Assembly (NCBI GenBank): GCA_026392275.1
Contig: JAPLCM010000149.1
Location: 1-53,462 of the forward strand
Length of the DNA: 53,462 nt
Reading direction: 5' to 3'
From: Actinomycetota bacterium
GTDB taxonomy: Bacteria; Actinomycetota; Thermoleophilia; UBA2241
Under the pieces are notes generated by a model. It was not told where the DNA came from. It saw nothing but the letters and a program-made list of their open reading frames with translations, and made no database searches. Below are positions 8,285-17,708 of the stretch, piece after piece (the stretch's first letter is position 1; every line of letters begins with the position of its first letter). The position numbers and the translations under genes were made by a program.

Positions 8285-9376
8285 TCATGGCAGCCGGATG
8301 GGGTACCTGCAGGCCAGCGCGCAGCCGCGGCCGTCGAGCTTGCTCACCTTTACCACGTCGCCGGTGTGGGGAGCCTCGATGAAGAGGCCGCTGCCGATGT
8401 AGATGCCGACGTGGCTGTAGAAGCTCGCATCGCCGAAGAAGACGAGGTCGGCCGGCTGCATGCGGCTGAGCGGGACCGGCGTGCCCTGGCGAGCCTGCAG
8501 CGTGGCGCCGTGCAGGACGCTCACGCCGAACTTGGCGTACACATACATGACAAGGCCCGAGCAGTCGAAGCCGCCTGAGGGCGAAGCGCCGCCCCATACG
8601 TAGGGGATGCCGAGGTACTTCATCGTCTCCTTGACGAGCGCGATCTGGGCGGCGCTGCCGTTGATACTGTCGATGTCGACGCCGACGGCGTCGGCGAGGC
8701 GTTGCGACGCGGCAGCGTCGAGGCGGGCCTGCCGCGCGATGATCTCCTTGACCCGGGCGTCGAGCTCGGCGAGCAGCGCCTGCCGCTGTGCCAGCTGGTC
8801 CTCCACGTCGGCGCGCTTCTCGCGCAGGTCCATCTCCCGGGTGAGCGCCTGGGCGCGGTCCTTCTCGGCCCGATCGGCGAGCTGGCCCACCCTCTGGGTG
8901 AGTGCTTCGATGCCGGCGACGGTGTCTTCGTCTGCCTGGCTGATCTGCCGGAAGTAGTCGATCTGCGTGTCGATCTCGGTGAAATCGCGGGTGCCCAGCA
9001 TCACGTCGAGCACGCTCACGCCGCCGTTCTTGTAGATGTCGGCCATGCGCTCGCCGAGTACCGCGCGCGCCACGTCGAGCTGCAGCTGCGCGCGCGCCAG
9101 GTCGCGGCGGGTCTCGACGAGCCACACGTTGATGTCGTCGAGCTCCGCGCGCGCCACGTTGTACTTCTCGACGGTGATCTGGGAGGCGTGGTCCAGCCGT
9201 GCGACCTCGGCGCGCGCCTGCCTCGCCTGTGCCTGCAGAGACTCGAGATCCTGGGCCGCGGGGGCGGCGAGGGTCGCGGCGGGAAGCAGTATGAGGACCA
9301 CGGCGGCCAGCGCGCAGGCGAACGCGACCGTCATCGCGGCCTGCCGCGCCTTTGCCTGTGCTCGGTCTCGTATCAT
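8285..9376 (-). CDS. Secreted coiled-coil NlpC/P60 peptidoglycan endopeptidase
   Basis: A 363-residue exported cell-wall hydrolase. Residues 1-39 form a basic start, a hydrophobic core and an Ala-rich cleavage region (ATLAAPA). Residues 42-225 are a heptad-rich coiled coil (QARQARAEVARLD, then RADVEDQLAQRQALLAEL). The C-terminal NlpC/P60 domain has catalytic Cys 272 in GGFDCSGLV, His 322 in YSHVGIYIG and His 337 in APHTGDVV. This is the RipA/CwlO-type arrangement, in which the coiled coil restrains the peptidase that cuts stem peptides during division or growth. I chose the ATG at 9376 because the signal peptide starts there; no strong Shine-Dalgarno is visible. It is divergent from tRNA-fMet. 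Confidence 0.92.
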   Translation of the reverse strand: MIRDRAQAKARQAAMTVAFACALAAVVLILLPAATLAAPAAQDLESLQAQARQARAEVARLDHASQITVEKYNVARAELDDINVWLVETRRDLARAQLQLDVARAVLGERMADIYKNGGVSVLDVMLGTRDFTEIDTQIDYFRQISQADEDTVAGIEALTQRVGQLADRAEKDRAQALTREMDLREKRADVEDQLAQRQALLAELDARVKEIIARQARLDAAASQRLADAVGVDIDSINGSAAQIALVKETMKYLGIPYVWGGASPSGGFDCSGLVMYVYAKFGVSVLHGATLQARQGTPVPLSRMQPADLVFFGDASFYSHVGIYIGSGLFIEAPHTGDVVKVSKLDGRGCALACRYPIRLP

Positions 9377-9449
9377 GGTCTCGCCGTAGTGTATCGGAAG
9401 TTTTCTCCCGCCCTTTACCACGCGCCTGCGGCGCGGCGCCTCCCGCTGC

Positions 9450-9479
9450 TTTACAACCCTGCGACGGAGGGTATACAAT
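9450..9479 (+). promoter_or_regulatory. Promoter of the initiator tRNA gene
   Basis: TTTACA at 9450-9455 with TATACA at 9472-9477 (16-bp spacer) or TACAAT at 9474-9479 (18-bp spacer). Transcription would start about 10 bases before the tRNA. This is among the most consensus-like promoters in the window. Confidence 0.7.
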
Positions 9480-9496
9480 CCATGGTTCATTCACGT

Positions 9497-9573
<77 letters not shown>

Positions 9574-9582
9574 AGCCTTCCG

Positions 9583-9612
9583 GGGCGCCCGTTCGGGCGC
9601 CCTAATTGTTGT
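9583..9612 (+). terminator. Terminator of tRNA-fMet
   Basis: A perfect inverted repeat GGGCGCCCG / CGGGCGCCC (9583-9591 and 9594-9602) is followed by TAATTGTTGT. Confidence 0.8.
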
Positions 9613-9745
9613 GCGGCGCGGCGCGCGCCCGGGATCCCTTGCGTGGGGGCGTGAGGTGCCCTCACGGCGTCCTGAGATTGAGGGGCAGTGCCGGTGGGTA
9701 CCACCGGACTCGGAATCGCAGTCCACAGACACCCGGGAGTCGATC

Positions 9746-10486
9746 ATGAGTACAGGGAAGCAAGCCGCCGCGGAGTTCTTCGGCACGTTCTGGCTGGTGT
9801 TCGGCGGCACCGGGGCCGCCGTGCTGGCCGCCTCCGTGGGCGCCAGCGGCATCGGCTGGCTCGGCGTCTCGCTGGCCTTCGGCCTCACCGTTGTGACCAT
9901 GGCGTATGCGGTGGGCCATATCTCCGGCGGCCACTTCAACCCTGCAGTGAGCATCGGCTTGTGGGTCGGCGGCCGCTTCCCGGCGGGCAAGCTCGCCGTC
10001 TACATCATCGCTCAGGTCCTCGGCGCCATCGCCGCGTCGGCCGTGCTCTACGTGATCGCCAGCGGCAAGGCCGGCTTCACTCTCGCCGACGGCTTCGCCG
10101 CCAACGGCTACGGCGACCATTCCCCGGCGGGGTACACGATGCTGGCCGCGATCGTCATCGAGCTGCTCCTCACCTTCTTCTTCCTGCTCGTGATCCACGG
10201 CGTCACCGACAGGCGCGCGCCGGTCGGTCTGGCGCCGCTGGCCATCGGCCTCACCCTGACGCTCATCCACCTCATCAGTATCCCGGTGGACAACACCTCG
10301 GTGAACCCCGCGCGTAGCCTGGCGCCCGCCCTGTTCGTAGGCGGCTGGGCGCTCAGCCAGCTGTGGCTGTTCATCGTGTTCCCGATCGTGGGCGCGGTGA
10401 TCGCCGGTCTCGTGTACCGGTACGTGCTCGAGGTTCCGCAGTCCGCCCGCGACAAGATCGAAGGTCCGGGCGAGGATACGGAGTAG
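9746..10486 (+). CDS. aqpZ: Aquaporin Z, water channel
   Basis: A 246-residue six-helix channel of the inner membrane. The two half-helix motifs are HFNPAVS (NPA at 65-67) and SVNPARS (NPA at 187-189). Long stretches such as [28 protein letters not shown] and [11 protein letters not shown] match the bacterial water-specific AqpZ group rather than glycerol facilitators. I chose the ATG at 9746 because it starts the first helix directly and follows GGGAG at 9735-9739; earlier in-frame starts add a non-conserved tail. It sits between the tRNA-fMet terminator and a long hairpin, so it is probably transcribed alone. Confidence 0.95.
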   Translation: MSTGKQAAAEFFGTFWLVFGGTGAAVLAASVGASGIGWLGVSLAFGLTVVTMAYAVGHISGGHFNPAVSIGLWVGGRFPAGKLAVYIIAQVLGAIAASAVLYVIASGKAGFTLADGFAANGYGDHSPAGYTMLAAIVIELLLTFFFLLVIHGVTDRRAPVGLAPLAIGLTLTLIHLISIPVDNTSVNPARSLAPALFVGGWALSQLWLFIVFPIVGAVIAGLVYRYVLEVPQSARDKIEGPGEDTE

Positions 10487-10491
10487 GCGCT

Positions 10492-10537
10492 GGGACTCGC
10501 GGCGGGCGGGAGGCTACACCCGCCGGCCGCGAGTCCC
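10492..10537 (+). terminator. Long hairpin after aqpZ without a U tract
   Basis: A 12-bp perfect stem (10492-10503 with 10526-10537), a G/G mismatch, then 6 more pairs and an 8-base loop. No T run follows, as is common for actinobacterial intrinsic terminators. Confidence 0.6.
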
Positions 10538-10613
10538 CGTGGCCGTACGCCCTTCTGCTATGCTCGGCCGGGCTCGGGAGTGAGATTCTGAGCACGGCCT
10601 GAGAGGAGGCACC

Positions 10614-10961
10614 ATGTCGGTGCTGATCGTCGTCAACACCCCTCCGTACGGCAGCGAGGGGCCGTTCAACGCCTTTCGTCTCGCCGAGGCGCTGGCCCTG
10701 CGCGACGAACACGTCGAGGTCTTTCTCATGGGTGACGCCGTGCACGCGGCGCGCGCCGGGCAGGACCCCCGCGGCGCCCACGCCTCGCTTGAACACATGC
10801 TGCTCGGCCTCCTCGACAGGGCCGTGGACGTGTCGTGCTGCGGAACCTGCTGCACAGCCCGCGGCCTTTCGGAGGACGATGTCGTCCCGGCTGTTCGTAT
10901 GGCGACCATCCACGACCTTGCCGCTGCGACGGCTCGCAGCGACAAGGTCGTCTCCTTCTGA
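10614..10961 (+). CDS. DsrE/YchN-family protein
   Basis: A 115-residue small cytoplasmic protein of the DsrE/DsrF-like fold. It has the first-strand signature VLIVVNTPPYGSE, an AFRLAEAL helix and VEVFLMGDAV. The cysteine cluster SCCGTCCTARG precedes the last helix, where active members keep a sulfur-relay Cys. Related proteins carry sulfane sulfur in tRNA thiolation or sulfur oxidation, and many single-gene homologues remain uncharacterised. The ATG follows AGGAGG at good spacing. It lies 9 bases before tilS, so cotranscription is likely. No dsr, tus or sox genes are nearby, although an SQR-like flavoprotein lies 13 kb away. The function is not assigned. Confidence 0.85.
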   Translation: MSVLIVVNTPPYGSEGPFNAFRLAEALALRDEHVEVFLMGDAVHAARAGQDPRGAHASLEHMLLGLLDRAVDVSCCGTCCTARGLSEDDVVPAVRMATIHDLAAATARSDKVVSF

Positions 10962-10970
10962 CGGGTCGCT

Positions 10971-12413
10971 GTGGCGAGGGCCAACGCGGCCGGCTTCCGT
11001 CTCGAGAGGCGCCTGGCGAACTTCGTTGATCGGGAGGTCGTTCTTCGCTGCGACGAGCACGCGCTCCTTCTGCTGTCCGGGGGCGCCGACTCGATGGCTC
11101 TGCTCGCCCTCTTGCCGAATGTCGACACGCGCCTCGGCCTTCGACTTCGCCTCTCAGCTCTTCATGTCGACTATGGCGCCCGCGGCGCCGCTTCGGATCG
11201 CGACTGCGAGATCGTGGTGCGCGCCTGCGAGGCGGCTGGGGTACCTCTCCATGTCGTGAGCCTGCGGCCACGGCTCAGCGGCGCCGGCTTCCAGGCCCGC
11301 GCCCGCGCGTTCCGCTACGAGCGCGCAGCCGAGCTCGCCGCCGCCCTCGGCTGCCACGTCGTCGCCACCGGCCACAACCGCGACGATCAGGCCGAGACAA
11401 TCCTGTATCGCCTGGCTAAGTACGCGACGCCGCGCGGCCTCGCCGGCATGCGCCCGCGCGAGGCGCGGCTCGTGCGACCCCTCCTCTGCCTCGGCGCGGC
11501 TGAGATCCGCGAGTACTGCCACGCCTGCGGCGTCGAGTACGGGGAGGACGTCACCAACGCCCAGCCCGTCTACGCGCGCAACGCGCTCCGACTCGAGGTG
11601 CTCCCCGCGCTGGCGCGCCTGAACCCGCGGGTCGCTGAGACCCTTGCGGACACCGCGGCGATGGCCGCGGCGGAGGCCGACGTGCTGGCCGCGGCGACGG
11701 CCGCGGCGGCCGCGCGCTCGGCCGGGTCGCTCGCGCCCCAGGATCTGGCCGCTCTCGACATCGCAGCGCTGCGTGCGGAGGCGCCCGCGCTGCGTGCCCT
11801 GGTGCTTCACGAGGCGGCGCGGAAGGCGCTGGGCGGCGAGGCTCTCGTGGAGCGGCGCGTGGTGGAGGCGCTGCTCGCGCTGTGCGCGCGGCGCGACGAC
11901 TCCGGCCGCAGCAGCATCGGGCGCGGCCTCGAGGCGGTGCGCGCCGGCGGCGTGCTTCACTTCCGCCGGCGCGAGGCGCCGCACGACTGCGTACCGGCGA
12001 GCGTCGACGGCGCGGCGCTGGCGGCCGCCGAAGGCGGGGGCGTTGCCCTCGCCATCTGTGGCCGCCGCTTCCGCGCGCGCCTGCTCGAAGGTTCGGCGCT
12101 CGAGCGCGACCCGGCGAGAGCCTGCGTCGGCTTGGCCGCGCCGCCGCGCCGCGTGACGCTGCGTCACCTGCGGCGCGGCGAGCGTTTCGCCCCGCTCGGC
12201 CTTGGCCACGAGACGACGGTAGCGCGCTTTCTGGCCGGCGCGCGAGCGCCGGCCTCCGAGCGCGCCCGGGCCCTCGTGCTCACCATCGACGACGCCGTGG
12301 CGTGGGTGGGGTACACGGACGCCGGCGCGACCACGCGCGGCAGGGTTGCGCAGGGCTTTCGCGTGCGTGAGAGTAGCCGCTGTACGCTGCTCGTCGTCGA
12401 GGAGGACACGTGA
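10971..12413 (+). CDS. tilS: tRNA(Ile) lysidine synthetase
   Basis: A 480-residue ATP-dependent enzyme that modifies C34 of tRNA-Ile(CAU) to lysidine so that it reads AUA. The PP-loop SGGADSMALL is at about 36-45, followed by HVDYGARG (equivalent to the HxNHxLR region), ATGHNRDDQAETILYRL and GMRPREARLVRPLL. A long Ala/Arg-rich linker leads to a TilS C-terminal domain (VTLRHLRRGERFAPLG). The GTG at 10971 is the first start before the PP-loop; it lacks a clear Shine-Dalgarno and probably depends on the DsrE gene just upstream. Its TGA overlaps the GTG of hpt. Confidence 0.93.
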   Translation: MARANAAGFRLERRLANFVDREVVLRCDEHALLLLSGGADSMALLALLPNVDTRLGLRLRLSALHVDYGARGAASDRDCEIVVRACEAAGVPLHVVSLRPRLSGAGFQARARAFRYERAAELAAALGCHVVATGHNRDDQAETILYRLAKYATPRGLAGMRPREARLVRPLLCLGAAEIREYCHACGVEYGEDVTNAQPVYARNALRLEVLPALARLNPRVAETLADTAAMAAAEADVLAAATAAAAARSAGSLAPQDLAALDIAALRAEAPALRALVLHEAARKALGGEALVERRVVEALLALCARRDDSGRSSIGRGLEAVRAGGVLHFRRREAPHDCVPASVDGAALAAAEGGGVALAICGRRFRARLLEGSALERDPARACVGLAAPPRRVTLRHLRRGERFAPLGLGHETTVARFLAGARAPASERARALVLTIDDAVAWVGYTDAGATTRGRVAQGFRVRESSRCTLLVVEEDT

Positions 12414-12976
12414 AAGCCCCTATCGCAGAGGTGCTGGTCGGCCGCGAGGAACTGGCCGCCAAGGTCGAGGATCTTGCCGCCCAGATCTCGCGCGACTACG
12501 AGGGCAGGGAGATCCTCCTCGTCGGCGTGCTCAAGGGGGCGGTGTTCTTCATGGCCGACCTCGCGCGTCGCATCGACGTGCCGGTAGCTCTCGATTTCAT
12601 GGCTGTGTCGAGCTACGGTTCGTCCACCGATTCTTCCGGTGTGGTGCGCATCCTCAAGGACCTGGACCTCGAGATCGTCGGTCGCCACGTGCTCATCGTC
12701 GAAGACATCATCGACTCCGGGCTCACGCTCAGTTACCTTCTCAAGAACCTGCGCAGCCGCAAGCCAGCCTCGCTCGAGATCTGCGCCCTGCTCACCAAGC
12801 CCTCGCGGCGGCGCACGGAGATCCCCTGCAAGTACGTGGGCTTCGAGATCGAGGATAAGTTCGTCGTCGGCTACGGCCTCGATCTGGCCGACCACTTCCG
12901 CACGCTCGACTTCATTGGCGTCCTCACCCCCGAGGCCGCCGCCGCGATCGTCGACCACGAGGGTTCTTTGCTGTAG
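12410..12976 (+). CDS. hpt: Hypoxanthine phosphoribosyltransferase
   Basis: A 188-residue purine-salvage enzyme that makes IMP and GMP from hypoxanthine or guanine and PRPP. It shows the PPi-loop LVGVLKGAVFFMADL, the flexible-loop Ser-Tyr pair in AVSSYGSST, the PRPP motif VLIVEDIIDSGLT and the C-terminal base-contact segment KFVVGYGLDLADHFR. The GTG start overlaps the tilS stop by 4 bases. The order tilS-hpt-ftsH is conserved across many Gram-positive and actinobacterial genomes. Confidence 0.96.
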   Translation: MKAPIAEVLVGREELAAKVEDLAAQISRDYEGREILLVGVLKGAVFFMADLARRIDVPVALDFMAVSSYGSSTDSSGVVRILKDLDLEIVGRHVLIVEDIIDSGLTLSYLLKNLRSRKPASLEICALLTKPSRRRTEIPCKYVGFEIEDKFVVGYGLDLADHFRTLDFIGVLTPEAAAAIVDHEGSLL

Positions 12977-12996
12977 CCAGACGGGTATGCTACTCT

Positions 12997-13032
12997 GGCA
13001 GGAAGGGCCTTTGCAGGCTCAAAGACCCTGCC
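12997..13032 (+). other. Hairpin in the hpt-ftsH intergenic region
   Basis: GGCAGG (12997-13002) can pair with CCTGCC (13027-13032), with an inner CTTTG/CAAAG pairing. It could be a 5' leader structure or an attenuating stem before ftsH. No clear promoter hexamers were found in the 94-base gap. Confidence 0.3.
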
Positions 13033-13070
13033 TACCTGTGGTCCGGGAGCATCCGTCCAGAAGGGTCCAC

Positions 13071-15257
13071 GTGAGCAGATTCATCCGCAGCGCCCTGTTC
13101 CCCATCCTCATCGTGATCGTCGTCGCGATGTTCATCGAGTGGGTCATCCAGGGCAAGAGCAGCAACGAAGCCCCCAAAGCGATCTACTCGGCCCCCGGCA
13201 TGGCCACCGAGCAGGTCCTCACGAACGACCTGCAGGCCGGCGTCGTCAAGAGCGTCGTCCTCGACCCGCAGAGCAAGCTCGCGCAGGTGACCCAGCTCGG
13301 CGGCGTGTTCTACGTCACGCCGATCGCCGACCCCGCCGCGCTCGAGGAGTTGCTCAAGACCAGCGCACCTCGGGTGACCGTCAGCCAGGACACCGTGGCC
13401 AAGCCGCCCGCAGTGCCGAGCTTCACCAACGACGTCATCAACGGCCGCGTCCAGACGGTCGTCATGAACACCAAGGACCAGACACTGCAGGTCACCCTCA
13501 AGGCTCCCGAGGGCGGCAAGGAAACCCAGTACTCGGTCGGCACCACCGACCCCGCCATCACCACGGAGTTGCTCAACCAGTACCAGGTCCCCTACGACGC
13601 CAAGAGCCCCAACTCGCCCTGGTGGACGGGGGCGCTCACGTTCATCCTGCCGTTCCTCCTCATCATCGGCTTCTGGATCTTCATCATGAACCGCATGCAG
13701 GGCGGCGGGTCCAAGGTCATGAGCTTCGGCAAGAGCCGCGCCAAGCGCGTCAGCGCCGATTCCCCCAAGGTCACGTTCAAGGACGTGGCCGGCGCCGACG
13801 AGGCCGTCGAGGAACTTCACGAGATCAAGGAGTTCCTCGAGAACCCCAAGAAGTTCCAGCAACTGGGCGCGCGCATCCCTAAGGGCGTGCTGCTGTTCGG
13901 CCCGCCCGGCACCGGCAAGACGCTCCTCGCGAGGGCCGTCGCCGGCGAGGCGGGCGTCCCGTTCTTCAGCATCAGCGGCTCGGACTTTGTGGAGATGTTC
14001 GTCGGTGTCGGAGCCTCGCGAGTGCGCGACTTGTTCGCTCAGGCCAAGGAAAACGCGCCCTGCATCATCTTCGTCGATGAGATCGACGCCGTCGGCCGTC
14101 ACCGCGGCGCCGGCATGGGCGGCGGGCACGACGAGCGCGAGCAGACCCTCAACCAGCTGCTCGTCGAGATGGACGGCTTCGAGAGGAAGGACAACGTCAT
14201 CCTCATCGCCGCCACCAACCGCCCCGACATCCTCGACCCCGCGTTGCTGCGCCCCGGCCGCTTCGACCGCCAGATCGTCGTCGACCGGCCCGACAGGCCC
14301 GGGCGCCGAGCCATCCTCGACGTACACTCGCGCGGCAAGCCCATCGGCAAGGACATCGATCTCGACGCCCTGGCCGCGCAGACATCGGGCTTCACCGGGG
14401 CCGACCTCGCCAACCTCGTCAACGAGGCGGCGTTGCTGTCGGCCCGCTACGGCCGCAAGGTCATCGGGATGCACGAGCTCGAAGAGGGCATCATGCGCGT
14501 CCTCGCCGGCCCGGAGAAGAGGACGCGCATCATCTCCGAGAAGGAGAAGGCCATCACCGCCTATCACGAGATGGGCCACGCGCTCGTCGGGCACTTCCTC
14601 GAGCACACCGACCCGGTGCACAAGATTTCGGTCGTGAGCCGTGGCCAGGCCTTGGGCTACACTATTTCGCTGCCCACCGAAGACAAGTTCCTTACGACCA
14701 AGGGCGAGCTCATGGATACCCTCGCGATGACGCTGGGCGGGCGCGCCGCTGAGGAGGTCGTGTTCGGCGAGATCACCACGGGCGCCGCCAACGACCTCGA
14801 GAAGGCCACCGCCACCGCCAAGCAGATGATCATGCGCTTCGGCATGAGCGAGGAGCTCGGCCCGCGGACCTTGGGCCACGATCAGTCCATGCCCTTCCTG
14901 GGGCGTGAGTTCCAGCAGCAGGCCGACTACTCGGACGAAGTGGCGCGCCAGATCGACGACGAGATCCGCCGCATCATCGAAGAGGCGCATCAGGTCGCCC
15001 AGGATCTTCTCAACGACAAACGCGAGCTCCTCGACGCGATCAGCAAGATCCTCATGGTGCGCGAGACCATCGAGGCCTCCGAGTTTCAGGCGCTGGTCGA
15101 CGGCGTCCCCGAGGATGAGGCCTTCCGCGAGCGCGATGAGAAAGCCGCCCAGCAGCGCGCCAAGGTTGCCCGCGACCGCGAGAAGAAAGAACGCCCGGTG
15201 CAGCCGCCGGTGCCCAAGCCGGCGCACGTCAACCCGGTCAACCCCGAGACGACCTGA
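13071..15257 (+). CDS. ftsH: ATP-dependent zinc metalloprotease FtsH
   Basis: A 728-residue membrane-anchored AAA+ protease for membrane-protein quality control. TM1 is at about 7-26 and TM2 at about 184-205 ([16 protein letters not shown]). The Walker A motif GPPGTGKT begins at 277, Walker B is [11 protein letters not shown], and the SRH region contains RPGRFDRQ. The zinc site is HEMGH at 499-503 (usually HEAGH), with the third ligand Asp in ANDLEKAT. The exported domain (30-180) is unusually long and looks like two copies of the FtsH extracytoplasmic fold. I chose the GTG at 13071 because it precedes TM1 and follows AAGGG. The C-terminal 50 residues are charged. Confidence 0.96.
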   Translation: MSRFIRSALFPILIVIVVAMFIEWVIQGKSSNEAPKAIYSAPGMATEQVLTNDLQAGVVKSVVLDPQSKLAQVTQLGGVFYVTPIADPAALEELLKTSAPRVTVSQDTVAKPPAVPSFTNDVINGRVQTVVMNTKDQTLQVTLKAPEGGKETQYSVGTTDPAITTELLNQYQVPYDAKSPNSPWWTGALTFILPFLLIIGFWIFIMNRMQGGGSKVMSFGKSRAKRVSADSPKVTFKDVAGADEAVEELHEIKEFLENPKKFQQLGARIPKGVLLFGPPGTGKTLLARAVAGEAGVPFFSISGSDFVEMFVGVGASRVRDLFAQAKENAPCIIFVDEIDAVGRHRGAGMGGGHDEREQTLNQLLVEMDGFERKDNVILIAATNRPDILDPALLRPGRFDRQIVVDRPDRPGRRAILDVHSRGKPIGKDIDLDALAAQTSGFTGADLANLVNEAALLSARYGRKVIGMHELEEGIMRVLAGPEKRTRIISEKEKAITAYHEMGHALVGHFLEHTDPVHKISVVSRGQALGYTISLPTEDKFLTTKGELMDTLAMTLGGRAAEEVVFGEITTGAANDLEKATATAKQMIMRFGMSEELGPRTLGHDQSMPFLGREFQQQADYSDEVARQIDDEIRRIIEEAHQVAQDLLNDKRELLDAISKILMVRETIEASEFQALVDGVPEDEAFRERDEKAAQQRAKVARDREKKERPVQPPVPKPAHVNPVNPETT

Positions 15258-15286
15258 CGCCCCCCGGGCGCTCCGGCCAGACACTC

Positions 15287-15856
15287 GTGGATCGCGACAA
15301 GATCGAGCAGGGAGTACGCCTCATCCTCGAGGGCATCGGCGAGGACCCGGCGCGCGCCGGGCTCATCGGAACCCCGCACCGCGTGGCCGACATGTACGCG
15401 GAGATCTTCTCGGGCATCGACGCCCCAGACCCGGCCGAGCTGCTTGTGGCGATGGCCGGCGACCATCACCGCGAGATGGTGATCATCCGCGACATCGACT
15501 TCTACTCGGTCTGCGAGCACCACCTGCTGCCGTTCGCAGGGATGGCCCACGTGGCGTACATCCCCAGCAAAGACGGGCGCATCACCGGCCTGTCCAAGCT
15601 GGCCCGCGTGGTGCGTCAGGTGGCGGCGCGACCGCAGCTGCAGGAGCGCATCACGTCCGAGGTGGCCGACGCCATCGTGCGTGCCCTCGACCCGCTGGGC
15701 GCCCTCGTGCTCATCCAGGCCGAGCATCTTTGCATGTCCATGCGAGGCGTGCGCACCCCGGGGACGCGGACCGTGACGAGCGCCGTGCGCGGCATCATCC
15801 AGTCGCACGACGCCACCCGCGCCGAGGCCTTCTCCCTCATCAACTCGCCGCGCTGA
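15287..15856 (+). CDS. folE: GTP cyclohydrolase I
   Basis: A 189-residue enzyme that makes 7,8-dihydroneopterin triphosphate from GTP, the first step of folate synthesis. Zinc ligands are visible in SVCEHHLLPF and EHLCMSMRGV. GTPHRVADMY, IPSKDGRITGLSKLARVV and TRTVTSAVRG are typical. The GTG start lies 29 bases after ftsH without a clear Shine-Dalgarno. It opens the run folE-folP-folB-folK, which is nearly complete for dihydropteroate synthesis. Confidence 0.97.
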   Translation: MDRDKIEQGVRLILEGIGEDPARAGLIGTPHRVADMYAEIFSGIDAPDPAELLVAMAGDHHREMVIIRDIDFYSVCEHHLLPFAGMAHVAYIPSKDGRITGLSKLARVVRQVAARPQLQERITSEVADAIVRALDPLGALVLIQAEHLCMSMRGVRTPGTRTVTSAVRGIIQSHDATRAEAFSLINSPR

Positions 15857-15861
15857 GCGCA

Positions 15862-16707
15862 ATGGCACTGCCGGCCCAGCCGACCTTCGCGTTCGAGCTC
15901 TCCTTCCCGTGCATCATGGGCGTGGTCAACGTCACCCCCGATTCGTTTTCCGACGGTGGCCGTTACTTCGGCGCTGACGACGCGCTCGCGCAGGGCCTTG
16001 CCCTCGCGCGCGAGGGCGCAGCGCTTGTCGACATCGGCGGCGAATCCACACGCCCCGGCTCGGATCCCGTGCCCGAGGACGAGGAACTGCGCCGCGTGCT
16101 ACCGGTGGTCGAGGCATTGGCCGGTCGCGTCGGCGTGCCGATCTCGGTCGACACGATGAAAGCCGAGGTGGCGCGCCGGGCGCTGGCCGCGGGCGCCGCG
16201 CTCATCAACGACGTGAGCGCCCTGCGCTTCGACCCCGAGATGGTCTCCGTGATCGCCGAGGCGGGCTGCCCGGTCAGCCTGATGCACATGGGCGGGGAGC
16301 CCAAGAGCATGCAGGACGACCCGCGTTACGACGATGTCGTCGACGAGGTGCTCCGCTTCCTCGAGAAGCGCATGGTCTTCGCGCTCGCGCAGGGGCTGCG
16401 CGAGGACCAGCTCATGGTCGATCCGGGCATCGGCTTCGGCAAGACCGTGGACCATAACCTCGCTCTGCTGCGCGACCTGCAGCGCTTCACCACGCTCGGC
16501 AGGCCGGTGGTGCTCGGTACGTCACGCAAGCGCTTTCTCGGCGCGATCCTCGGCGCCGAGCCTGCGGAGCGCACCATCGGCACCGTAGCCACCACGGTCG
16601 TGGGCCTTCTCGCAGGGGCGCACGTGTTCCGTGTGCACGACGTCAAGCCCAACTTCGAGGCGCTCCGCGTCGGGCTGGCCGTCCTGGAGGGCGCGCCGGC
16701 CGCGTGA
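15862..16707 (+). CDS. folP: Dihydropteroate synthase
   Basis: A 281-residue TIM-barrel enzyme that joins 6-hydroxymethyl-dihydropterin pyrophosphate to p-aminobenzoate. It contains IMGVVNVTPDSFSDGG (first pterin loop), DIGGESTRPGSDPV (second loop), SVDTMKAEVARRA, LINDVSALRF, MHMGGEPKSMQ and DPGIGFGKTVDHN; the C-terminus carries TSRKRFLG and RVHDV. The ATG at 15862 lies 5 bases after folE. Its TGA overlaps an alternative GTG of folB. Confidence 0.97.
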   Translation: MALPAQPTFAFELSFPCIMGVVNVTPDSFSDGGRYFGADDALAQGLALAREGAALVDIGGESTRPGSDPVPEDEELRRVLPVVEALAGRVGVPISVDTMKAEVARRALAAGAALINDVSALRFDPEMVSVIAEAGCPVSLMHMGGEPKSMQDDPRYDDVVDEVLRFLEKRMVFALAQGLREDQLMVDPGIGFGKTVDHNLALLRDLQRFTTLGRPVVLGTSRKRFLGAILGAEPAERTIGTVATTVVGLLAGAHVFRVHDVKPNFEALRVGLAVLEGAPAA

Positions 16708-16751
16708 GCGCGCTCCGGCCGCGTGGCCGGCGCGCCTTTGGAGGCCCCATC

Positions 16752-17117
16752 ATGCCCAGCCGTCTGTCCATCTCCGTCGAAGGTATCGAACTGCGCGGCC
16801 GCTGCGGCGTCACCGCCGAAGAGCGCGCCGTGGGGCAGGCTCTCATCGTCGATGTGCATCTGGAGCCGGTCGCCTGCCCCGGCTCCTTGAGCGACGACCT
16901 CGCGGACACCGTCGACTACGGCTGGATCGTCGACGTGGTGCGCGGCATCGTGGAGGGCCACGAGTTCAAGCTGCTCGAGCGCCTCGCTGCGGTCATCGCC
17001 GACGCCATCTGGGACCCCCTCGACCTGGTCTTCATCGAGGTGGCCGTCACCAAGCCCGCCCCGCCGGTCGCTATCCCCATCGCCGCCGCGAGGGTGGAGG
17101 TCGTGCGCACCGCGTGA
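16752..17117 (+). CDS. folB: Dihydroneopterin aldolase
   Basis: A 121-residue enzyme that cleaves dihydroneopterin to 6-hydroxymethyl-dihydropterin and glycolaldehyde. The fold markers are IELRGRCGVTAEER, ADTVDYGWIVD (the substrate-contact TVDY), the catalytic Glu in EFKLLERLA and the catalytic Lys in VTKPAPP. I chose the ATG at 16752 because GGAGG (16740-16744) lies 7 bases before it. A GTG at 16704 overlapping the folP stop would add 16 non-conserved residues. The stop overlaps the folK GTG by 4 bases. Confidence 0.93.
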   Translation: MPSRLSISVEGIELRGRCGVTAEERAVGQALIVDVHLEPVACPGSLSDDLADTVDYGWIVDVVRGIVEGHEFKLLERLAAVIADAIWDPLDLVFIEVAVTKPAPPVAIPIAAARVEVVRTA

Positions 17118-17623
17118 ACGAGGACCATCGCAGTCGCGTGTTCATCTCGCTGGGCTCCAACCTCGCCGACCGCCTGCGATCTCTGGCGGCGGCGCGCGAG
17201 GCGCTCGCCGCCTTGCCGGCCACCGCGGTCGTCGCGACATCGCGCATCTACGAGACTGCCCCACAGGGTCACGAAAGTCAGCCGGAGTTCCTCAATCAGG
17301 TCCTGTGTCTCGAGACCGGCCTGCTGCCGCACGATCTCCTGGCCGAGTGCCAGCGCATCGAGAACGAGCACGGCCGCGAGCGCGGGCTGCGGTTTGGCCC
17401 GCGCTCGCTTGATATCGATATACTCCTGTACCAGGATGTCGAGTCGGAGGAGCCCGAGCTCATGCTCCCACACCCGCGGATGTTGCGCCGTGCGTTCGTG
17501 CTTGCGCCTCTCGCCGAGATCTGGAGTTGTGCACGGGGGATGCCCGATCTTCACGTCACCGCCCTCGCGCAAGCGATGGCTCGCGACCAGGCGATACGGC
17601 CCTACGATGTCTCGGAGGTGTGA
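17114..17623 (+). CDS. folK: 2-amino-4-hydroxy-6-hydroxymethyldihydropteridine pyrophosphokinase
   Basis: A 169-residue HPPK that pyrophosphorylates 6-hydroxymethyl-dihydropterin to supply FolP. Signatures: FISLGSNLADR, SRIYETAPQG, FLNQVLCLET, the Mg/ATP segment RFGPRSLDIDILLY and LPHPRMLRRAFVLAPL. The GTG start overlaps the folB TGA (GTGA). The C-terminal 35 residues after EIWSCARG are less conserved. Confidence 0.95.
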   Translation: MNEDHRSRVFISLGSNLADRLRSLAAAREALAALPATAVVATSRIYETAPQGHESQPEFLNQVLCLETGLLPHDLLAECQRIENEHGRERGLRFGPRSLDIDILLYQDVESEEPELMLPHPRMLRRAFVLAPLAEIWSCARGMPDLHVTALAQAMARDQAIRPYDVSEV

Positions 17624-17708
17624 GCAGTGACCAGCGGCCACGGTGCGACTATGCCCACGAGCGAGCTCGCGCCGACGGCCCGGGCCGGCGGCTGAGAGGC
17701 GCCCGGCC

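Noticed and set aside
9374-9490. Longer start for the NlpC/P60 gene at 9490
   Set aside because: It would run through the tRNA promoter on the other strand and bury the signal peptide behind 38 basic residues.
13032-15284. 750-codon open frame antisense to ftsH
   Set aside because: Shadow of a fully recognisable ftsH.
17627-17695. 22-residue ORF (GTG start after GGAGGTG) between folK and nadB
   Set aside because: The ribosome-site match is good but the peptide (starting MTSGHGATMPTSE) has no regulatory codon run or known similarity, and the GGAGG lies in the folK end; kept only as a possible leader.
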